Positions 33,039-42,372 of a DNA stretch of 53,654 nucleotides are shown in pieces; positions within the stretch are counted from its first letter, which is position 1, and every line of letters begins with the position of its first letter. Below the pieces are notes generated by a model, which was not told where the DNA came from, made no database searches, and saw nothing but the letters and a program-made list of their open reading frames with translations. Both the position numbers and the translations under genes were made by a program. This DNA comes from Phycisphaerae bacterium (GTDB taxonomy: Bacteria; Planctomycetota; Phycisphaerae; Phycisphaerales; SM1A02). The DNA lies in the NCBI GenBank assembly GCA_002711415.1, contig PARI01000012.1, positions 6,415-60,068 of the forward strand, written 5' to 3'.

Positions 33039-34631
33039 TTACGAGCAATTGCCCGGGCCCGTGTTTCCCAGGACCTTCAGGGAGGTCGGTGAGTCGACCT
33101 GATCCAAGGGTGAACCGACCAGGTCGTATTCGCAACTGTCGTGAATCCTGCACCGGATGAGTTCTCCCGGGCTGAGGGGGTCCCTGCTGGTGACCATGGT
33201 GATCGAATCCACGCGAGGTGCCTGGTGATAGCAGCGACCGATGTACACGTGGGGCTGATCGGTACCAAGCCGCTGGATGGTCGCCGGATCGGCCGGCTCA
33301 TCGATGAGCACGTCGAAGATCGATCCCTCGCTGGCGACGTACTCGGCGTTCTCGAAGGCGATCTCCTGCTGGGCCAGCATGAGTTCCTCCTCGCGCTGTC
33401 GCTTGACGTCCTCGGGGACCGCCAGGTCCGGGTCCTGTTCCATCGTCGCCGCTGGCGTGCCCGGTTCATGCGAATACCTGAAGACACCGAGTGCATCAAA
33501 CTGGAAGTCCCGGATGAACTGGACCAGTTGGCGGTGCTCCTGGTCGGTCTCACCCGGGAAACCCGTGATCATGGTCGTCCTGATCGCCATGCCCGGGACC
33601 CGGTCCCTCAGCTTCTCGAGCAGTTGCATTTGACTGGCGCCGTTGATGTTCCGTCTCATCCGGTTGAGCACGCCATCGGCACAGTGCTGCAGCGGGATGT
33701 CGATGTATGGCACCACGTTGGTCAGGTCCGCGATGGACTGGATCATCTCATCGGTGAACCGTGTCGGATAGGCGTACATCAGCCTGATCCAGCCTCCACC
33801 ATGTTCGCCCATCAATCGGTCCAGTGAATCGAGCAGGCCGGAGAGTCCCATGCCGGGTCCGTCCTCGCCGATGTCCATTCCATACGAGGTCGTGTCCTGT
33901 CCGATCAGGTTGATCTCGAACACGCCGTCATCACAGAGCGCCCGTGCCTCGGCGAGCAGTTGTTCCATCGGCTTGGACCGCATCTTGCCTCTGATCGAGG
34001 GGATCGTGCAGAAAGCGCACTTCTGGTTGCATCCCTCGCTCATCCGCAGGTAGGCCCAGTGCCTCGGCGTCAGCCTGAACCGGTCCCCGTCATCCTCGAA
34101 GTACCCGATCCCGTTTCCATCGGCGCCGTTGACCGTGAGACCGATCGTCTGCATGCCGCGTTCACGCGCGGCCTGCAGGGCGTTGCCCGCGATCCAATAG
34201 GGCGGCTGATCATCATCCTCAAGCGAGCGCCTGCCCGGTCGGTCGCCTCGGACGGCCTGGCTGATACGGTCCCGATCGAAGACGCCGATCATCGCATCAA
34301 TGCCGGGTGCCCAGTCCAGGAGCTTTGCCCTGTGTCTCTGGACGAGGCATCCCGTGACCACGACTCGGTCGATCCGGCCGCTGTTCTTCCTGTCGATCGC
34401 CTCGTGAATGACCTCGAGGGATTCCTCTCTGGCCGCGTCAAGGAAGCCGCAGGTGTTGATCACGACCGCATCAGCGGAATCATGATCCGATACGAGTTCA
34501 AGCCCATCGGCGGACAGCGCGCCGAGCATCCGCTCGCTGTCGACGAGGTTCTTCGGGCATCCGAGACTCACGAACGCCACCTTGTTGATCGTATCCTTCG
34601 ACTGCTGCATCCAGTCCATCATATCGTTCAC
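33039..34631 (-). CDS. rimO: ribosomal protein uS12 methylthiotransferase RimO
   Basis: 530 residues. This radical SAM enzyme adds a methylthio group to an Asp of ribosomal protein uS12. The N-terminal UPF0004 domain carries three cluster cysteines (VSLGCPKNLVDSE, VINTCGFLDAA, VVTGCLVQRH). The radical SAM triad is CNQKCAFCTIPSIRGKMRS, and the C-terminal TRAM-like domain follows. SLGCPKNLVDSE and IPSIRGKMRS favour RimO over MiaB. It is longer than E. coli RimO (441), with an insert around 135-180. nadD follows after 9 nt. Confidence 0.93.
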   Translation of the reverse strand: MNDMMDWMQQSKDTINKVAFVSLGCPKNLVDSERMLGALSADGLELVSDHDSADAVVINTCGFLDAAREESLEVIHEAIDRKNSGRIDRVVVTGCLVQRHRAKLLDWAPGIDAMIGVFDRDRISQAVRGDRPGRRSLEDDDQPPYWIAGNALQAARERGMQTIGLTVNGADGNGIGYFEDDGDRFRLTPRHWAYLRMSEGCNQKCAFCTIPSIRGKMRSKPMEQLLAEARALCDDGVFEINLIGQDTTSYGMDIGEDGPGMGLSGLLDSLDRLMGEHGGGWIRLMYAYPTRFTDEMIQSIADLTNVVPYIDIPLQHCADGVLNRMRRNINGASQMQLLEKLRDRVPGMAIRTTMITGFPGETDQEHRQLVQFIRDFQFDALGVFRYSHEPGTPAATMEQDPDLAVPEDVKRQREEELMLAQQEIAFENAEYVASEGSIFDVLIDEPADPATIQRLGTDQPHVYIGRCYHQAPRVDSITMVTSRDPLSPGELIRCRIHDSCEYDLVGSPLDQVDSPTSLKVLGNTGPGNCS

Positions 34632-34640
34632 GGGCAGGCT

Positions 34641-35270
34641 TCAGCGATAGAGATGATGCTTCTGGATGTACTCGGCGACCGCTGGATGCACCAGGGAGGC
34701 CGGTTGCTTGCCCTGGCCGACCAATCCCCTGATCCAGGTGCCGGCGATGTCCATCATCGGGAGTTGGAGGACCCGGCGTGACCACCAGTCACGATCATGC
34801 CCGGCCACACCGTCGACGGCGGTGGCGAAGCCTTCACGGTTGTGGGGGTGTCGCAGCATGACCACCGGTTCAGCCAGTTCCAGTACCTGGGCGACATCCT
34901 TCCACTGATCGAGATGGATCGCGTTGTCCGAACCGATCAGCAGTCGGAGTGGATCATCACCGTACTCCTGTTTCAGCAGGCGGATGGTGTCGACGGTGTA
35001 GCTGGGACCTTCCCGTTCCAGTTCATCCGTCCGGATCGTCGCGAGTCCCCGACCGGCGATCGCCAGTTCGAGCATCTCCAAGCGATGCTCGTTGGAACTG
35101 GGTGGACACGCCTGCTTGAGTGGATTGACGTGCGCGGGCATGAAGATGACTTCGCGTGCGTTCATCGCGTCCACTGCAGCCAGCGGAAGCTCGACATGCG
35201 CCAGGTGTGGCGGGTCGAAGGTGCCGCCGAACAGGAGTCGCAGGTTCGCTTGATCATTGCTCGGCATCAC
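34641..35270 (-). CDS. nadD: nicotinate-nucleotide adenylyltransferase
   Basis: 209 residues. NadD makes deamido-NAD from nicotinate mononucleotide and ATP. LLFGGTFDPPHLAH gives the (H/T)xGH-type nucleotidyltransferase motif. VIFMPAHVNPLKQ and GPSYTVDTIRLL are NadD hallmarks, and LLIGSDNAIHLDQW is the substrate loop. The start overlaps the stop of the nucleosidase gene as ATGA (35267-35270). Operon order nucleosidase-nadD-rimO on the minus strand. Confidence 0.93.
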   Translation of the reverse strand: MMPSNDQANLRLLFGGTFDPPHLAHVELPLAAVDAMNAREVIFMPAHVNPLKQACPPSSNEHRLEMLELAIAGRGLATIRTDELEREGPSYTVDTIRLLKQEYGDDPLRLLIGSDNAIHLDQWKDVAQVLELAEPVVMLRHPHNREGFATAVDGVAGHDRDWWSRRVLQLPMMDIAGTWIRGLVGQGKQPASLVHPAVAEYIQKHHLYR

Positions 35271-35941
35271 GAAGCGACCTCCCGGAGTTCGAGAACCTGC
35301 AGTTGACCAGCCAGCCGGTCCAGCGCCAGCTTGGAGGAGGATCTCATCCTCATGCAGTCACCGACCAGAGTCGGATTTCGAAGCAGGTCCCACGTGATCG
35401 TCCAGGGGCGCGTCCGTCCCGTGTGATCAATCCAGTGAGCGACCTGGTGCGGCAGATCCTCGTCGTGGACGTCCGAGACCGCTCGAAGCACGATCCAGTT
35501 GAGTCCTCGGGCGTTGCATGCCCTCGCGAACGCGGAGGACTCCATATCGACGACCTCCGCACCGCTTCGTGTGTTCAACTCGTTCTTGTCCAAGCTCGAA
35601 TGAACAAGCTTCTCGCTCGAGAATATGCTTGCTGACGGGATGTTCCGTGCCGAGACCGGTGACTTCAGCCTGGTTCCGTCCTCTTGAATCACCTCGCTGG
35701 CACAGACGACGTCGCCATGATCCAGCGTGGCGGTCAGACCTCCTCCGAGACCGGCCAGGATCACGGTCGAACCCTCCTGAAGGGCCCCAGTCGACTCGAA
35801 CCAGCGCAGGATTCCCCTGGTTCCCGGCCCCGTGCATGACAGCTTCATGGGGCAGTCCCTGCCGAGGTGACGCCTGATCACGCCGTACTCATGGGCGAGT
35901 GGGCACAGGATCAGGGGAGGTTCTTGGCCCGTCGACTTCAT
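35267..35941 (-). CDS. nucleoside phosphorylase / MTA-SAH nucleosidase family protein
   Basis: 224 residues. It has the family pattern LILCPLAHEYGVIRRHL, LAGLGGGLT, the substrate motif VVDMESSAFARACNARGL and VLRAVSD. The MES and (R)-x-x-SD signatures match 5'-methylthioadenosine/S-adenosylhomocysteine nucleosidases and the hopanoid-associated phosphorylases. The exact substrate cannot be chosen from sequence alone. First gene of a run with nadD (4-nt overlap) and rimO. Confidence 0.8.
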   Translation of the reverse strand: MKSTGQEPPLILCPLAHEYGVIRRHLGRDCPMKLSCTGPGTRGILRWFESTGALQEGSTVILAGLGGGLTATLDHGDVVCASEVIQEDGTRLKSPVSARNIPSASIFSSEKLVHSSLDKNELNTRSGAEVVDMESSAFARACNARGLNWIVLRAVSDVHDEDLPHQVAHWIDHTGRTRPWTITWDLLRNPTLVGDCMRMRSSSKLALDRLAGQLQVLELREVAS

Positions 35942-35984
35942 GGCTACAGACTACGGGATTCAACGCGTTCGGGTCCTTCCAAGG

Positions 35985-36012
35985 TTGTCCGATTCGCACG
36001 AGCGTGTACCAT
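35985..36012 (+). promoter_or_regulatory. tRNA-Glu promoter (TTGTCC-N16-TACCAT)
   Basis: -35 TTGTCC at 35985-35990, 16-nt spacer, -10 TACCAT at 36007-36012. The tRNA begins 19 nt later. As a stable RNA gene this is a good reference for the local promoter consensus, and its -10 is identical to that of the ileS leader. Confidence 0.65.
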
Positions 36013-36031
36013 GACCGCGCCAGCTTTAGGC

Positions 36032-36106
36032 GGCCCCATCGTCTAGCCCGGCCCAGGACGCCAGGTTTTCATCCTGGAAACAGGGGTTCGAATCCCCTTG
36101 GGGTCA
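36032..36106 (+). tRNA. tRNA-Glu (anticodon TTC)
   Basis: 75-nt cloverleaf. Acceptor GGCCCCA pairs with TGGGGTC. Anticodon stem CCAGG/CCTGG encloses loop TTTTCAT (anticodon TTC), and T arm AGGGG/CCCCT holds TTCGAAT. The discriminator is A and no CCA is encoded. It reads GAA and GAG. Confidence 0.95.
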
Positions 36107-36178
36107 TTGATCAACCCGCCGTGCTCCGGACCTGCTGATGTCTGCGCCTGCATTCACGGTGGGCCGGGAGAGGCAGCC

Positions 36179-38026
36179 ATGAGAAAGGTGAACCAACCTC
36201 GTCCACTGCACCTGCCCGAGCACTCGGATGGCGGTCCCTTCAAGCAGGCGCTCTACACAATCTCCAAGCCGTCGCTGAACTGGCTCCTCCAGATGCAGCG
36301 CCTGAACATGTACTACGACCGTGTGGCGGTGGGAGACCCCGAACTGTCACCGTTCCAGCGCATGCACGACACCCTCGATCTCCGGGTGGACATGCCCGAG
36401 GAGGATCTCCTGCGGATCCCGGAGCAGGGGCCGCTGGTGATCGTGGCGAACCATCCGTTCGGAGCCGTCGATGCCATCAGCCTGATGACGGTCCTGGCGC
36501 GGCGGCGCACGGATGTGAAGATCATCGTCAATCGAATGCTCGGACAGATCGAGCTGATCGAGGACTACCTGTTCAACGTGGATATCTTCTCCAGCCAGCA
36601 GGACGGCTGGGAGAATGCAGGGGCGATCAGGGATGCGATCCGCTGGGTGCGGGACGGGGGCGTGCTCCTGCTGTTTCCGGCAGGAGAGGTCAGTCACCTG
36701 AGCCTGAAGACGCGGAAGGTCTCCGACCCGCCCTGGAACGTCAACGCGGCCAGACTTATTCAGCTCACCAGAGCACCCGTGGTTCCGATCTACTTCGATG
36801 GTGCCAACAGCAGGGTCTTCCAGGCCGCCGGACTGATCCATCCCCGGTTGCGGACGGCACTGCTTCCGCGGGAGATGTTCAAGAAGAAGGGGCGAAGCAT
36901 CCGCATGCGTATCGGTCACGAGATCGATCGGTCGGTGCTCCAGCGACACTCCGATCCAAGGGATCTGATCAGGCTCCTTCGAGTCCGAACCTATGTCCTG
37001 AGGTCATGGGAGCAGGAGCAGTCAACCCAGAAGCTTCGCCGCGTGCGGCACAAGCGGGATCACGACCGGGATCGTGCGCAGGAGTCCGTCCCTCGTCGAC
37101 AGGTGATCGATCAGGACCTCATCTGCGACGAGTTCGATCGACTGACCGAGGAGCACTGCATCGTCAAGCATTCGGACTTCACCGTCTACTGCGCCAGGTA
37201 CGACGAGATCCCCAACTCGATGAAGGAACTTGGGAGGCTTCGCGAGGAGAGCTTCCGCATGGTCGGGGAGGGGACCGGCAAGGCGATCGACCTGGATTCC
37301 TACGACCGCTACTACAGGCACCTGGTCCTTTACGACCATGCCAACGGGCGGATCGCAGGTGGGTACCGGATGGGCCTCACCGACGAGATCCTGCCGGCCC
37401 GGGGCGTCGGTGGTCTCTACACGCACACGCTCTTCGACTATGGATTGACGCTCGTGAAGCAGCTTGATCCGGCGATCGAACTGGGCCGCTCCTTCGTCAG
37501 GAAGGATTACCAGCGACATCCGACCAGCCTCATGCTGCTGTGGAAGGCGATCGGGGTCTTCGCTGCCCGGACCCCCAGGTACCGCCGGTTGTTCGGTCCG
37601 GTCTCCATCAGCAGTGAGTACCACTCCATGAGCCGGAGCCTGTTGATCTGGTTCCTCAGGAGCCACCATTTTCTCTCCGACCTGTCCACCCTGATCCGGC
37701 CACGCAACCCGGTCAGCATCCGGCCGATGGAGGACTGGGACGACGAGACGACGAGCCTCATGGTCGAGGACATACGTGATGTCGATGCACTGATCCGCGA
37801 GATCGAACAGAACCGTCGAAGCGTTCCTGTCCTGCTTCGTCAATATCTCAAGCTCAACGCGAAGCTGCTTGGAGTGAACCTCGATCCGAAGTTCGGCAAC
37901 GTGATCGATGGCCTGTTGATCGTCGACCTCCTTGAACTGGACCCGCGCATCCTCGAGCGGTACGTGGGACGTGACGGGGCCGAGATCCTTCGTCGATACC
38001 ACGGTCACGACGCCGGCAAGGCATGA
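36179..38026 (+). CDS. OlsF-like bifunctional acyltransferase (PlsC domain + GNAT N-acyltransferase)
   Basis: 615 residues with two acyltransferase domains. N-terminal part (~60-300): a PlsC/LPLAT domain with the HxxxxD motif in VANHPFGAVDAIS (~92-97), FPAGEVS (block III) and PVVPIYFDGAN (block IV). C-terminal part (~340-540): an OlsB/hemolysin-type GNAT domain (DFTVYCARYDEI, LREESFRMVGEGTG, LGRSFVRKDYQ). The pair matches OlsF-type enzymes that make ornithine or other amino-acid lipids by N- then O-acylation. The basic linker is Arg/His/Asp-rich. The start at 36179 follows GGGAGAGG. Overlaps the next gene by 4 nt (ATGA). Ornithine lipid synthesis is inference. Confidence 0.82.
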   Translation: MRKVNQPRPLHLPEHSDGGPFKQALYTISKPSLNWLLQMQRLNMYYDRVAVGDPELSPFQRMHDTLDLRVDMPEEDLLRIPEQGPLVIVANHPFGAVDAISLMTVLARRRTDVKIIVNRMLGQIELIEDYLFNVDIFSSQQDGWENAGAIRDAIRWVRDGGVLLLFPAGEVSHLSLKTRKVSDPPWNVNAARLIQLTRAPVVPIYFDGANSRVFQAAGLIHPRLRTALLPREMFKKKGRSIRMRIGHEIDRSVLQRHSDPRDLIRLLRVRTYVLRSWEQEQSTQKLRRVRHKRDHDRDRAQESVPRRQVIDQDLICDEFDRLTEEHCIVKHSDFTVYCARYDEIPNSMKELGRLREESFRMVGEGTGKAIDLDSYDRYYRHLVLYDHANGRIAGGYRMGLTDEILPARGVGGLYTHTLFDYGLTLVKQLDPAIELGRSFVRKDYQRHPTSLMLLWKAIGVFAARTPRYRRLFGPVSISSEYHSMSRSLLIWFLRSHHFLSDLSTLIRPRNPVSIRPMEDWDDETTSLMVEDIRDVDALIREIEQNRRSVPVLLRQYLKLNAKLLGVNLDPKFGNVIDGLLIVDLLELDPRILERYVGRDGAEILRRYHGHDAGKA

Positions 38027-38742
38027 TGCTCCTGGCCGTCCTGCTCTTGATGGTTCCTCCACTGTCCGAAGGACAGCAGTCGCTTGTTGACTCGGTCCGC
38101 GATGGTGAAACCGACCCGGTTCTGATCATGCTCCTGGATCACATCCGGAGTTGGCCTGCAGAGTTGTCTCCTGGGGATCCCGAACTGTCGCCACTGCCTG
38201 GCAGCGATCAGCAGGATGCCCCCAGTTCCATCGGTCGGGCGATCATGTTCAAGGGACGACTGGAACAGCGATCAACGATCCTGGTCGATGGACGCGAGGT
38301 GATCGAACTGGCCGTCCGCGATCCCGATGGCCTGCCCGTCCTGGTCTATACCGATCCAGGGATGCTCCCTCCTGAAGGTCGATCGGTCACGATCGTCGGC
38401 CGGACCTTCGGACCGGTCGAGGCCCTCTCCAATGATGGCCTGGTCCGGACCTACCCGACCGTGGTCGGGCGCGTGCTGGCCACCCCGGTTGCAACCTCTT
38501 CGAACCTGTTCGGGCTCGTCGTCGCACTGGCGACCCTCCTCGCCCTGATCATGTTCTGGTTGATCCGGGCCCGGGTCTCCAGGATCACCGATGATCACGG
38601 ATCGAGGCGACCTCAACTTGCCCATGGGATCGCATCAGATGATGATTCACTGCCCGGAGATCCGGCCGAGGCGCTGGAACGACTCGATCACAGGCACGAG
38701 CCCGGTGCTCCGGGTCATGAGACACCCCGCCACAGTGGATGA
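38023..38742 (+). CDS. exported membrane-anchored protein, unknown function
   Basis: 239 residues. N-terminal signal MMLLAVLLLMVPPLSEG, a periplasmic region with a small beta domain (AIMFKGRLEQRSTILVDGRE, VLVYTDPG, SVTIVGRTFGPVE), then one membrane helix (LFGLVVALATLLALIMFWLI) and a polar cytoplasmic tail rich in His/Asp. The beta part looks OB-fold-like, as in tRNA- or ligand-binding exported proteins, but no family was assigned. Translationally coupled to the acyltransferase (ATGA overlap) and followed 4 nt later by aroB. Confidence 0.65.
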   Translation: MMLLAVLLLMVPPLSEGQQSLVDSVRDGETDPVLIMLLDHIRSWPAELSPGDPELSPLPGSDQQDAPSSIGRAIMFKGRLEQRSTILVDGREVIELAVRDPDGLPVLVYTDPGMLPPEGRSVTIVGRTFGPVEALSNDGLVRTYPTVVGRVLATPVATSSNLFGLVVALATLLALIMFWLIRARVSRITDDHGSRRPQLAHGIASDDDSLPGDPAEALERLDHRHEPGAPGHETPRHSG

Positions 38743-38746
38743 ACAC

Positions 38747-39880
38747 ATGGACATGAAGCGACTCGAGTTGAAGCACCAGCGTGGCATCACCAGCATCCTG
38801 ATTGGACGAGGAACCTGCAGCATGCTCGGAGAGATCCTTGACCAGGGGATGGATCCCGAGGGCGAGCGTGGGTTGTTCCTCGGCATCGATCGCCAGGTCG
38901 CCGGAGCCCTTGGTGACCGGTTCGAGGAGGGGCTCACCGACCAGCAGGACCGGACCACCGTTGCCGCATTCGATGCCAGCGAAGCCAACAAGGTTCCAGG
39001 CATGGCCATCGCCATGTACGACTCGATGCTTGAAGCCATGGAGTCGGGCATGCTCGATCGCAGGGGGATCTGCATCGCTGCCGGAGGTGGAATCACCACG
39101 GATCTGGTCGGCTACGCCGCAGCCACGTTCCTCAGAGGGCTGGATCTGGTGCTGGTCCCAACGTCGCTGCTGGGCATGGTCGATGCTGCGATCGGTGGCA
39201 AGACAGCCGTGAACCTCTCGATCTCGGACGACAGAATCGGGAAGAACCTCGTCGGGACGATCTGGCAGCCAGAGTTGATCATCATCGATGCGGACCTCCT
39301 GGAGACCCTGCCTGATCGGGAACTCAGGTGCGGACTCGCCGAGTGCATCAAGCATGGACTCATCAGCGATGTGTCGATCCTCGAGGACATCGAGGCCAAC
39401 CCCGGGGCGATCACCGAACGTGATCCCGGTTTCATGGATTCACTGATCCTCCGTTGCATCCAGGTCAAGCTTGACGTCGTGGAATCCGACGAGCGGGAGG
39501 AGGGAAACCGTGCAACGCTCAACTTCGGCCACACCTTCGCCCATGCATTCGAGTCCTGCCCGCAGTTGGAACTGGCCCACGGCGAGGCCGTTGCGATCGG
39601 GATGGTGGCCGCCTGGCACCTGGGCCAGTCCATGGGCACGATCGAGCAGGGGCTGCTGGCTCGTGTCAGGGACGCGATCGCCGGTGTCGGACTCCCGGTG
39701 GCGCTTGAAGGTGAGCCTGGGGCCACGGAACTGCTCGAACTGATGAAGATGGACAAGAAGGTCCGCCAGGGGACCCCGAGGTTCGTTCTGCCCACCAGGC
39801 TGGGACAGGTCGACATCTTCGATGACATTCCGGAGCAGCGGGTCATCGAGGCCTTGGCCAGTGTCGGGGCCAGGGCCTGA
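38747..39880 (+). CDS. aroB: 3-dehydroquinate synthase
   Basis: About 377 residues. AroB converts DAHP to 3-dehydroquinate in the shikimate pathway, using NAD+ and a divalent metal. Seen: AAGGGITTDLVGYAAATFLRG (19 shown: AGGGITTDLVGYAAATFLR), LVPTSLLGMVDAAIGGKTAVN, GLAECIKHGLI with a metal ligand, and NFGHTFAHAFE with ligand His, then HGEAVAIGM. The start is taken at 38747 (or 38753), after the preceding stop at 38742; an upstream in-frame ATG at 38717 would overlap. aroK is not adjacent. A third gene of the run starting with the acyltransferase. Confidence 0.93.
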   Translation: MDMKRLELKHQRGITSILIGRGTCSMLGEILDQGMDPEGERGLFLGIDRQVAGALGDRFEEGLTDQQDRTTVAAFDASEANKVPGMAIAMYDSMLEAMESGMLDRRGICIAAGGGITTDLVGYAAATFLRGLDLVLVPTSLLGMVDAAIGGKTAVNLSISDDRIGKNLVGTIWQPELIIIDADLLETLPDRELRCGLAECIKHGLISDVSILEDIEANPGAITERDPGFMDSLILRCIQVKLDVVESDEREEGNRATLNFGHTFAHAFESCPQLELAHGEAVAIGMVAAWHLGQSMGTIEQGLLARVRDAIAGVGLPVALEGEPGATELLELMKMDKKVRQGTPRFVLPTRLGQVDIFDDIPEQRVIEALASVGARA

Positions 39881-39967
39881 TTATTCAGGACAAGTCCCAC
39901 GCACCACCGATATCAACCTGTACGAGCGGGTTTGGATGCCCCTCATCCGGCGCGACAAGGAAGTCCA

Positions 39968-40897
39968 ATGCGCACCATTGCCATCGTGAACCAGAAGGGC
40001 GGTTGCGGCAAGACCACGTGTGCCATCAACCTTGGGGCCATCCTGGCGTCTCGAGGACACTCGACACTCCTGGTCGACATGGATCCGCAGTCCCACTGCG
40101 CCGCCGGCCTGGGCGTGCCCGAGGACCGGATCGAACGATCGATCGTCGACCTGCTTCGATGGGATCGTGACGTCCCTCCCTCCATGGACGACTTCGCCTG
40201 GGAAGTCGGGCGGAACCTCCGACTGGTTCCGAGCACGGTAAGCCTCGCCGGTATCGAGGCCGCGGCAGGGGGTATCGCCACTCGCAGTGACCGTGACCTG
40301 AGATTGAAGCGGGTGCTGGACTGGTTCTCAGGGTCCTTCGAGTTCTGTCTCGTGGACTGCCCCCCGACCATCGGGCTGCTCACGTTCAACGCGCTGCGAG
40401 CATCCAACGAGGCGCTCGTGCCGGTCGAGACCGGGTACTTCGCGCTCAAGGGCGCGCAGAAGCAGTACACCACCATCCAGGGAATCATTCGCCGGTTCGG
40501 GCATGACCTGCCGATCCACGTGCTGCCGACGCTGATGGACACGAAGTCCCAGTTGGCTTCGGACATCCATGAAGCGCTTGGGAAGCGGTTCCCCGACTCG
40601 CTGCTTCCAGTCGCCATCAGGGAGCACGAGGTCATTCGGGAGGCGACCAGCTACGGCCAGCCGGTCCTGGAGTACGCACCGGAGTCCGGGGCGATGTCGG
40701 ACTTCAATGGTCTGGCCGACTGGCTGCTCAGCAACGAGCCGGTTGCAAGGCGGATCGAGCCCGACGAGCTGGATGGTGCCGATGAACATGTCCGCGTTGT
40801 CTCGGAGGTCGCGTTGGAGCCACTGGTCGAAGTCGATGAGAATTCCCGCGCGGCCGAACTGGCCAGGCGGATCACCACCGGCGGGAATGCGCCATGA
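39968..40897 (+). CDS. ParA-family ATPase
   Basis: 309 residues. It has the deviant Walker A KGGCGKTT at the N-terminus (MRTIAIVNQKGGCGKTTCAIN, shown in part), LLVDMDPQ (A'), LVDCPPTIGLLTFNALRA (Walker B) and VLPTLMDTKS. This is a Soj/ParA-type partition ATPase with a C-terminal extension (~260-309) rich in acidic residues. No parB or parS-like site is seen. The next gene overlaps by 4 nt and is presumably its partner. The start at 39968 follows CAAGGAAG. It may segregate the chromosome or position a cell-surface complex. Confidence 0.85.
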   Translation: MRTIAIVNQKGGCGKTTCAINLGAILASRGHSTLLVDMDPQSHCAAGLGVPEDRIERSIVDLLRWDRDVPPSMDDFAWEVGRNLRLVPSTVSLAGIEAAAGGIATRSDRDLRLKRVLDWFSGSFEFCLVDCPPTIGLLTFNALRASNEALVPVETGYFALKGAQKQYTTIQGIIRRFGHDLPIHVLPTLMDTKSQLASDIHEALGKRFPDSLLPVAIREHEVIREATSYGQPVLEYAPESGAMSDFNGLADWLLSNEPVARRIEPDELDGADEHVRVVSEVALEPLVEVDENSRAAELARRITTGGNAP

Positions 40898-42366
40898 CCC
40901 GGCAGGGAGACTCGATTCACGACGTGTCGTCATTGTTCCTCGGTTCGACGGAACACGCGGGTGATTCCGGTGATGGTGCCGGGGCGAGGATCGCGGCATC
41001 GCGTCCCTCGATCGGCCTGGTTCTCCAGGGGCACCTGCCCGTCTACGGGGGGCTTTGGCTGAGCCAGTTCGGGGACTGGATCGGGCAGCGTTCAGGACCG
41101 GCCTGCCTTGTTCGGTACGAGCATGATGCGCTCACCCTCGAGATTCTGCGGGGCGATGGCCGCAGGCTGGTCATGTCACCCGGCCAGGACATCCAGCACG
41201 TGTTGAAGCAGGCCTCGGCATTCATCCGGAACTGGTTGGTGGTGGTGCCTTCCCAGATGCCCGTCCAGGAGATGGCTTCGCTGGATGCCGATCGGATCTG
41301 CATTCTCACCGGTGCGGACAAGGCCGCGATCGTCGGATGTTACGGTCTGGTCAAGGACCTGGCCGCCACCTGGAGCGAATCGGACCTGGAGCACCGGCCG
41401 ATCGAGCTCGTGGTCGTTGGTGCCGAGCAGAACCGGGCGATCCAGGTTTGTGAACACCTCAACCGGATGTCGGCCGAGCACATGGAACTGGAGCTTCCAT
41501 TGCTTGGGGCACTCCAGAAGGCCGGTCCGATCGATTCCACCGTGCGGATCAGCATCCCGCTGGAGAAGTCGATCTCCGTCGAGGAACTGATCCACCTGAT
41601 GCATCAACTCGAGGAGCACCGGTCCGATCGATTCGATGAACCTGCAGCAACGGCGGTCAAGCCTCCACCGGGCCAGCTTGCCATCGAACCGGAACCGCAT
41701 TCAGATCGGGCCGAGCACGTGATCGCCTCGATCAGCCACGGGCAACTCCTTCAGGAGGAGCAGGACGACCAGTACCGTCATATCGCCAGTGCCGTGACCC
41801 CGCTGGTCGAGCAGGCCGAGCATCCCGGTCCTGATGAGGAGCAACTCGAGGTCACCCAGGTCGCCGAACCCGTCGAGATGGATCCCGTCCGTAGCAGCAA
41901 GCTCGGGCACATCACGGATCTGATCGCCGAAACAGCCGAGGCGGCCAGGAAAAGTGAACAGGGCAAGGCTTCGAGCACGCAGGCCGATGGACTGCTCGGG
42001 TTGATCCACGGGCTGCAACCACTGGAGTTCTCCTGCCCTGGTTGCAGCGAGGTCGAACTCGCCGTCGACTCGATGGGGCAACTGCACCTGGTCGCGCACG
42101 TGGATCACGTTGATCGGCTTCATGCCGCAGCCAAGTGGGCCCGCGACAATGCGAGGCTTCTTTCCAGTGCCTGTGGAAGGCTCGGTGCTTCCGGATCCTT
42201 CAAGATCATGCGTGACGTCATCACGAGCGATCCCGACCGGATCATCCAGTTCCACGGCACCGGGTTCCTCCTGCACCTGAAGGGGGCGGTGAAGACCCCG
42301 GGCGGCACCCACGAGTTCTGCACGCCGTTGAACAGCCTCGAAACCGCTGGCTCGACCGACGCGTGA
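40894..42366 (+). CDS. ParA-coupled protein of unknown function
   Basis: 490 residues, start overlapping the parA-like stop (ATGA). The N-terminal half (~35-230) has alternating strands and helices (IELVVVGAEQNRAIQVCEHL, ELELPLLGALQKAGPIDS) resembling the latter part of a MinD/FlhG-type fold but without a P-loop. A Glu/Gln-rich disordered middle (~240-340) follows, then a C-terminal domain with a CPGC pair (FSCPGCSEVEL) and FKIMRDVITSDP. It is likely a non-catalytic partner or regulator of the ATPase. No ParB-type helix-turn-helix was seen. Confidence 0.7.
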   Translation: MTRQGDSIHDVSSLFLGSTEHAGDSGDGAGARIAASRPSIGLVLQGHLPVYGGLWLSQFGDWIGQRSGPACLVRYEHDALTLEILRGDGRRLVMSPGQDIQHVLKQASAFIRNWLVVVPSQMPVQEMASLDADRICILTGADKAAIVGCYGLVKDLAATWSESDLEHRPIELVVVGAEQNRAIQVCEHLNRMSAEHMELELPLLGALQKAGPIDSTVRISIPLEKSISVEELIHLMHQLEEHRSDRFDEPAATAVKPPPGQLAIEPEPHSDRAEHVIASISHGQLLQEEQDDQYRHIASAVTPLVEQAEHPGPDEEQLEVTQVAEPVEMDPVRSSKLGHITDLIAETAEAARKSEQGKASSTQADGLLGLIHGLQPLEFSCPGCSEVELAVDSMGQLHLVAHVDHVDRLHAAAKWARDNARLLSSACGRLGASGSFKIMRDVITSDPDRIIQFHGTGFLLHLKGAVKTPGGTHEFCTPLNSLETAGSTDA

Positions 42367-42372
42367 TCCCGG

